Assembly: GCA_903859795.1 (NCBI GenBank)
Contig: CAIOOC010000413.1
Span: forward strand, 1-11,397
Reading direction: 5' to 3'
DNA from: an uncultured Bacteroidia bacterium
Lineage (GTDB): Bacteria; Bacteroidota; Bacteroidia; Bacteroidales; Prolixibacteraceae
Length of the DNA: 11,397 nt
Part shown: positions 7,887 to 11,397 of the stretch, piece after piece
Layout: each line of letters starts with the position of its first letter
Position numbering within the stretch: position 1 is the first letter of the stretch
Program-made: the position numbers and the translations under genes
The notes under the pieces: model-generated
What the model was told of the DNA's origin: nothing
Database searches by the model: none
Seen by the model: only the letters and a program-made list of their open reading frames with translations

Positions 7887-7955
7887 TATCAAATATAGGG
7901 AATTCGGAATTTTAATAATATTCTATATATTTTATGGTTTTTTATCATTTTATCT

Positions 7956-7963
7956 TAAATTTG
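7956..7963 (+). promoter_or_regulatory. Bacteroidota-type -7 promoter element for the first PKD lipoprotein
   Basis: TAAATTTG matches the Bacteroidota -7 consensus TAnnTTTG exactly. The expected upstream -33 TTTG is not clear; TTTATGG near 7931-7937 is the nearest candidate. Transcription would begin around 7968-7972. That leaves almost no leader for the ATG at 7977 but about 34 nt for the ATG at 8004, which supports the downstream start of the next gene. Confidence 0.45.
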
Positions 7964-8003
7964 TCAACTAAATTCTATGAATCTAATATTTAAATCATTG
8001 TTT

Positions 8004-8930
8004 ATGAAAAAGTATTTTAGACTGGCTAGCCTTTTTTTTGTTGGGCTAATTATTGTGGTAGCCTGCAAAAAAGAATACCAATTACCCACAGCCTCCTTCA
8101 CAGCAAAGGTTGACGGCAGTGTAGTAACTTTTACCGCTACAGTGACGAACGACAGTAAATATGAATGGGATTTTGGTGATGGCAGCTACATTTCTACAAT
8201 TCACGCACCAGTACATACATATTCCGAATTTGGTAGAGATTTTACTGTTTCGTTGACCATTAAAGGACCAGGAGGGCAGACCACTGTTACAAATAAAGTA
8301 ACGATTCCTCCCAAGACCAAATTACAACTGCTTACTGGTGGTACCGCAGCAGCTCCGGCATCAAGGAAGTGGCGTGTAAGCGCATCGGCTCCCAGCTTTG
8401 TTATTGCTGCCGCTACAGCTAATTTCACCCCTGTTGTGAAAACTTATCCAGGCGGTATTTTGGCTGCTGTCGGCTTGGGTGCAGTATACGGCGATTCATT
8501 CGAGTTTAGTAGTGATGGCACGTTAACAATCCATCCAAATGGCGGGGGGATCTTTGCAGGTTATGTTTATTGTCTTGCACACGGCATACCAACGGCAAAC
8601 CTTCCCGATGCTGCTGGAGCAGGGTTGGCTTATGCATCTCCTTTCACTTCACCTGCAGGAGCAACTTTCCAGATCAATGAAGGTAAAAACTTTACAATCT
8701 CTACTGCCCCTGATGGTTCTCACGTGGCTGATGTAACTTACCCCAATGTAATGACTCTGAGTTTTACCAAAGGTGGTTTTCTGGGAATTCTGGATTCCAC
8801 AAGTGAATGTATTGTTCAGTCACTGACCGATTCACAAATGGTAGCTACACTTTTTGTTTCAACAAATTATCCTACTGCGATAGGTGTGCCAAATCTCGTA
8901 CTGGTCCTTTATTTTGAAGTAGCACCGTAA
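8004..8930 (+). CDS. PKD-domain lipoprotein, copy 1
   Basis: Predicted lipoprotein of 308 residues, probably on the outer membrane. I chose the ATG at 8004 over an in-frame ATG at 7977. It gives MKKYF plus a hydrophobic stretch and Cys21 in VVAC, identical in layout to the downstream paralogue, and fits the promoter. A PKD-like domain covers about 27-110, with the signature WDFGDG at 55-60 and a GPGG turn before the last strand. From about 115 to the end is a second domain of unknown function that starts with LLTGGTA...RKWRVS. This recalls the LTGG...KTW domain seen after PKD domains in other Bacteroidota lipoproteins, where a ligand- or glycan-binding role is suspected. It is rich in Ala, Gly and Thr and looks all-beta. 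No catalytic motif is visible. It has its own promoter and terminator, so it is probably transcribed alone. Confidence 0.75.
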   Translation: MKKYFRLASLFFVGLIIVVACKKEYQLPTASFTAKVDGSVVTFTATVTNDSKYEWDFGDGSYISTIHAPVHTYSEFGRDFTVSLTIKGPGGQTTVTNKVTIPPKTKLQLLTGGTAAAPASRKWRVSASAPSFVIAAATANFTPVVKTYPGGILAAVGLGAVYGDSFEFSSDGTLTIHPNGGGIFAGYVYCLAHGIPTANLPDAAGAGLAYASPFTSPAGATFQINEGKNFTISTAPDGSHVADVTYPNVMTLSFTKGGFLGILDSTSECIVQSLTDSQMVATLFVSTNYPTAIGVPNLVLVLYFEVAP

Positions 8931-8965
8931 TTTATGCGATATTTAAGGTATAAACCTTAGTTAAG

Positions 8966-8995
8966 AAAAGCCGTTTCCCTGGAAGCGGCTTTTTT
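8966..8995 (+). terminator. Rho-independent terminator after PKD lipoprotein copy 1
   Basis: Arms AAAAGCCGTTTCC (8966-8978) and GGAAGCGGCTTTT (8981-8993) pair at all 13 positions with one G-T wobble, and the right arm runs into a T-tract (8990-8995). A smaller hairpin, AAGGT/ACCTT (8945-8958), lies just upstream. This ends the copy 1 transcript 36 nt past its stop codon and separates it from copy 2. The rest of the gap (9001-9188) shows no exact TAnnTTTG element, so the promoter of copy 2 was not located. Confidence 0.88.
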
Positions 8996-9188
8996 CTTTA
9001 TACCTCAGTAATATCGCGAGATTAAACCTCAGTCGTTGAATAAATACAACTGGAAAATTAAGTAATATTGCTGAAAATTGATTCTGAAAATTAAAGCATG
9101 AAATATTCATGGCTGATAAATCACAATCCGGAATGAAAATATCACCATGCCTATTCCATCGGACCCTTAAAAAACAATTTATTTACAG

Positions 9189-10118
9189 ATGAAGAAGTAC
9201 TTCAAATTAACCTGTTTATTCTCCATAATCCTGTTTTTATTTACTTACTGTAAACCCAATCCTTCACTTCCAACCGCTTCAATTATTGCCAAGGTTAATA
9301 ATAACGTAGTGACATTTACACTTCAAACAACAAATTCGACTGCATATAAATGGAGATTCGGAGATGGAGACAGTGCAATTGTTTATGCAACTGCGACTGT
9401 TATCCATGCCTATCCAAAAGATGGGACCACCTATTCGGTAACAGTTATGGTTTTAGGTCCCGGAGGAGAAACCAATGCATCAACTACTGTAGATATTCCT
9501 ATAATGAATCAAATGGATATGCTCACCGGCGGGACAGCATACCCTAACGGGAAAGCCTGGAGAATCAGTTCCTCGTTTGGAATTGAATTCACCCAACCCG
9601 ATTCAAACTTCACGGTTTTGAAAAATTATCCCGCAGGAGTATTGAACACCATTTTTTTAAGCGGGGCGTACCTTGATCAGTACATCTTTTTTAATAATGG
9701 TAATTTTACAATTAGTCCCCAAAGTGGCGGCGTTCTTGCAGGAATTACCTATTGCACAGTTAACAGCATTCCAAACGTGCAACCTCAGGCTGCCGATACC
9801 TTAGGATTGACCTACGCCACCCCTTATAAACCCAGGACTGGTCTTAAATTCACGATGAATCAGGATAAAAATCTTATAATACCGACAACTTCAGATGGGA
9901 TATCAACAACGGACATTACTTACAATAATGTAATTACACTTAGCTTTTCACCGGGTGGTTTTGTGGGTCTGATGGATTTTATCAGCGAATGTATCATTCA
10001 GCAAATAGACCCTTCCCACCTGAAACTTGCAATCTTTATCTCTGATGCTCAAGCCCAGGCACCTCAGGTTGGCAAGGTTACCAAAGTTTTGATTCTTACT
10101 TTGGAAGTGGCCAATTAA
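9189..10118 (+). CDS. PKD-domain lipoprotein, copy 2
   Basis: Diverged paralogue of the lipoprotein gene upstream, 309 residues, alignable over its whole length. The ATG at 9189 gives MKKYFKL, a hydrophobic stretch and Cys21. The residue before the Cys is Tyr (LFTYC), where signal peptidase II normally wants Ala, Gly or Ser, so lipid attachment is less certain than in copy 1. The PKD-like domain covers about 27-110 with WRFGDG in place of WDFGDG. The second domain begins MLTGGTA...KAWRIS and shares LDQYIFF, the glycine-rich SGGVLAG turn, ITYNNVITLSFSPGGF and SECIIQQ with the corresponding parts of copy 1. The function is unknown; ligand binding at the cell surface is a fair guess. The gene ends 44 nt before a TonB-dependent receptor gene and is likely co-transcribed with it, which suggests a role as that receptor's accessory lipoprotein. 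Confidence 0.75.
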   Translation: MKKYFKLTCLFSIILFLFTYCKPNPSLPTASIIAKVNNNVVTFTLQTTNSTAYKWRFGDGDSAIVYATATVIHAYPKDGTTYSVTVMVLGPGGETNASTTVDIPIMNQMDMLTGGTAYPNGKAWRISSSFGIEFTQPDSNFTVLKNYPAGVLNTIFLSGAYLDQYIFFNNGNFTISPQSGGVLAGITYCTVNSIPNVQPQAADTLGLTYATPYKPRTGLKFTMNQDKNLIIPTTSDGISTTDITYNNVITLSFSPGGFVGLMDFISECIIQQIDPSHLKLAIFISDAQAQAPQVGKVTKVLILTLEVAN

Positions 10119-10126
10119 AAATGGAC

Positions 10127-10149
10127 ATGCCTAATGAGTTTATTGGCAT
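10127..10149 (+). promoter_or_regulatory. Intergenic hairpin before the TonB-dependent receptor gene
   Basis: ATGCC (10127-10131) pairs with GGCAT (10145-10149), and AAT (10133-10135) with ATT (10142-10144) across one bulged T, around a 6-nt loop. It lies between the lipoprotein stop and the receptor start and ends 13 nt before that ATG. It is followed by TTTAAAAAATTT, not a T-tract, so it is at most a weak attenuator or an mRNA-stability or translation element. Confidence 0.3.
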
Positions 10150-10162
10150 TTAAAAAATTTGG

Positions 10163-11397
10163 ATGAGAAAAAGGTTTGAACTTTTCGTTTTGTTAATTCT
10201 GGTATCTGTTATGCAACTCTTTTCACAACAAAGATTGACTGTAAGCGGCCAGATTAAAGATGCCCGAACGGGGGAGGATTTGATAGGAGCTGTATTAGTA
10301 ATCAAAGAGTTGCCTGTTAAGAGTATTACAACAAATGCCTATGGTTTTTATTCTATCACTTTGCCGGAAGGTAAATATGAAATCACGGCACAATTTACCG
10401 GTTATAAACCGCAGGTAGAACAAATAAATCTTGATAAACCACTGAAAGTTAACTTTTCACTAAATGAACAGGCCAGGGAATTGGAGGAAGTTGTGGTTTA
10501 CGGAAAGCGTAAAGATGAAAATGTTACCAAAACCCAGATGGGGCTTCAAAGGCTAAATACGAAGGAGATACAAAATATACCTGTGTTATTTGGGGAGAAG
10601 GATCTTTTAAAGACTATCCAGCTGTTACCTGGAATACAGGCCGTTGGGGAAGGTCATAGCGGGTTTAATGTGCGTGGAGGAGCTGCAGATCAGAATCTTA
10701 TCCTGCTTGACGAAGCGACGGTATACAATGCCTCCCACCTGATGGGTTTCTTTTCGGTGTTTAATTCAGATGCCATAAAAGATATTTCGGTATTTAAAGG
10801 CAATGAACCATCGGAATACGGCGGTCGCCTCTCCTCCGTGCTGGATATTAAAATGAATGACGGAAATGACAAGAAGATTGGGGTAAGTGGCGGTATCGGA
10901 CTAATTTCCTCACGTGTACTTGTCGAAGGTCCAATCGTAAAAGACAGGGGCTCCTTTATTATTTCGGCAAGACGAACTTATGCAGATTTGTTTCTGGCAG
11001 CATCGCACGACAGCACATTGAACAAATCAAGTCTCTATTTTTACGATTTGAATGCGAAGGCGAACTACCGGATTAACGACAAAAACAGGATTTATCTGAG
11101 CGGTTATTTTGGGAAAGACGTCCTTGGATTCGGGAATACATTTGGAATTAACTGGGGGAATGCAACAACTACACTGCGTTGGAACCACTTGTTCTCCGAC
11201 AGGTTATTCTCCAATACTTCGCTGATTTTTAGCAATTATGATTATAAAATCAATATCAACAGTGGAGTAAAAATGAATATCATTTCCAAAATTCAGGATT
11301 ATAGCCTTAAACAGGATTTTCAATACTTTGCTGCAACAGGCAGCACCCTTAAATTTGGATTTAATGAGGTGTACCATCGGATTATCCCTGGTGCAAT
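10163..11397 (+). CDS. TonB-dependent outer-membrane receptor (3' partial)
   Basis: Outer-membrane receptor that imports a ligand using TonB energy; only the first 411 codons are in the window and no stop is reached. A signal peptide covers about 1-22 (ending LFSQQ). Residues 25-110 form a carboxypeptidase-regulatory-like beta domain (VSGQIKDARTGEDLIGA..., then AYGFYSITLPEGKYE), common at the N-terminus of Bacteroidota receptors. A linker with ELEEVVVYGKR leads into the plug domain at about 120-230, with FNVRGGAADQNLILLDE around VRGG (170-173) and SEYGGRLSSVLDI at its end. The barrel strands follow. It lacks typical SusC features, so a starch-utilisation-type SusC/SusD pair is not indicated. 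Receptors with this plug pattern are often followed by a DUF4249 lipoprotein; that would lie beyond the window. The ligand is unknown. The ATG at 10163 is the first one that gives a complete signal peptide. Confidence 0.93.
   Translation, partial: MRKRFELFVLLILVSVMQLFSQQRLTVSGQIKDARTGEDLIGAVLVIKELPVKSITTNAYGFYSITLPEGKYEITAQFTGYKPQVEQINLDKPLKVNFSLNEQARELEEVVVYGKRKDENVTKTQMGLQRLNTKEIQNIPVLFGEKDLLKTIQLLPGIQAVGEGHSGFNVRGGAADQNLILLDEATVYNASHLMGFFSVFNSDAIKDISVFKGNEPSEYGGRLSSVLDIKMNDGNDKKIGVSGGIGLISSRVLVEGPIVKDRGSFIISARRTYADLFLAASHDSTLNKSSLYFYDLNAKANYRINDKNRIYLSGYFGKDVLGFGNTFGINWGNATTTLRWNHLFSDRLFSNTSLIFSNYDYKININSGVKMNIISKIQDYSLKQDFQYFAATGSTLKFGFNEVYHRIIPGA

Noticed and set aside
7893..7928. Imperfect inverted repeat (ATATAG/CTATAT) after the MFS gene as a terminator
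   Set aside because: Only six AT-rich base pairs around a long loop and no T-tract at the right place; it is expected by chance in such AT-rich sequence.
9063..9070. TAATATTG as a promoter for the second PKD lipoprotein
   Set aside because: It has one mismatch to TAnnTTTG, the nearest upstream TTG is about 24 bp away, and the leader would be over 110 nt; too weak to annotate.
10163..11397. SusC/SusD-type polysaccharide utilisation locus
   Set aside because: The receptor lacks SusC signatures, no SusD or glycoside hydrolase gene is present, and the nearby enzymes are esterase- and phosphoesterase-like.

Overview
The window looks like a stretch of a Bacteroidota chromosome or contig. The signs are two PKD-domain lipoproteins, a TonB-dependent receptor with an N-terminal carboxypeptidase-regulatory-like domain, start codons without Shine-Dalgarno sequences, and a TAnnTTTG-type promoter element. 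GC content is moderate (low-to-mid 40s percent by eye). A genus cannot be given. All supported genes lie on the + strand. No rRNA, tRNA, CRISPR array, transposase or insertion sequence was seen.

Left part (about 1-7886) is a run of secreted or membrane-anchored hydrolases that ends in a transporter. It holds a 5'-truncated YncE-like beta-propeller/alkaline-phosphatase-superfamily phosphoesterase (2-2707) and a membrane-anchored neutral-ceramidase-like protein with an inserted calcium-loop-like segment (2956-4512). These are followed by two tandemly duplicated, N-terminally anchored alpha/beta-hydrolase esterases (4622-5617, 5630-6616) and an MFS transporter (6645-7886). The gap between the ceramidase-like gene and the first esterase carries a strong 12-bp-stem palindrome and a degenerate second copy, which look like REP-type elements. 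The two esterases and the transporter are closely spaced (12 and 28 nt) and are probably one transcript. Together the set could handle a lipid, phospho-ester or acylated substrate outside the cytoplasm, with import of a small product. This is inference from family membership only.

Right part (about 7887-11397) starts with a PKD lipoprotein gene (8004-8930), which has its own Bacteroidota-type promoter and a clear intrinsic terminator at 8966-8995. A diverged paralogue follows (9189-10118), spaced 44 nt from a TonB-dependent receptor (10163 to the window end, truncated). The second lipoprotein and the receptor probably form one outer-membrane uptake unit, and the first lipoprotein is a separately transcribed copy.

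The most notable points are: the ceramidase-like protein keeps the apparent zinc ligands but lacks the family's usual GDxSP nucleophile segment; it carries an EF-hand-like DxNxNGxxD loop; and both the esterases and the lipoproteins are tandem duplicates, each pair diverging in specific places. No clearly new system is demonstrated.
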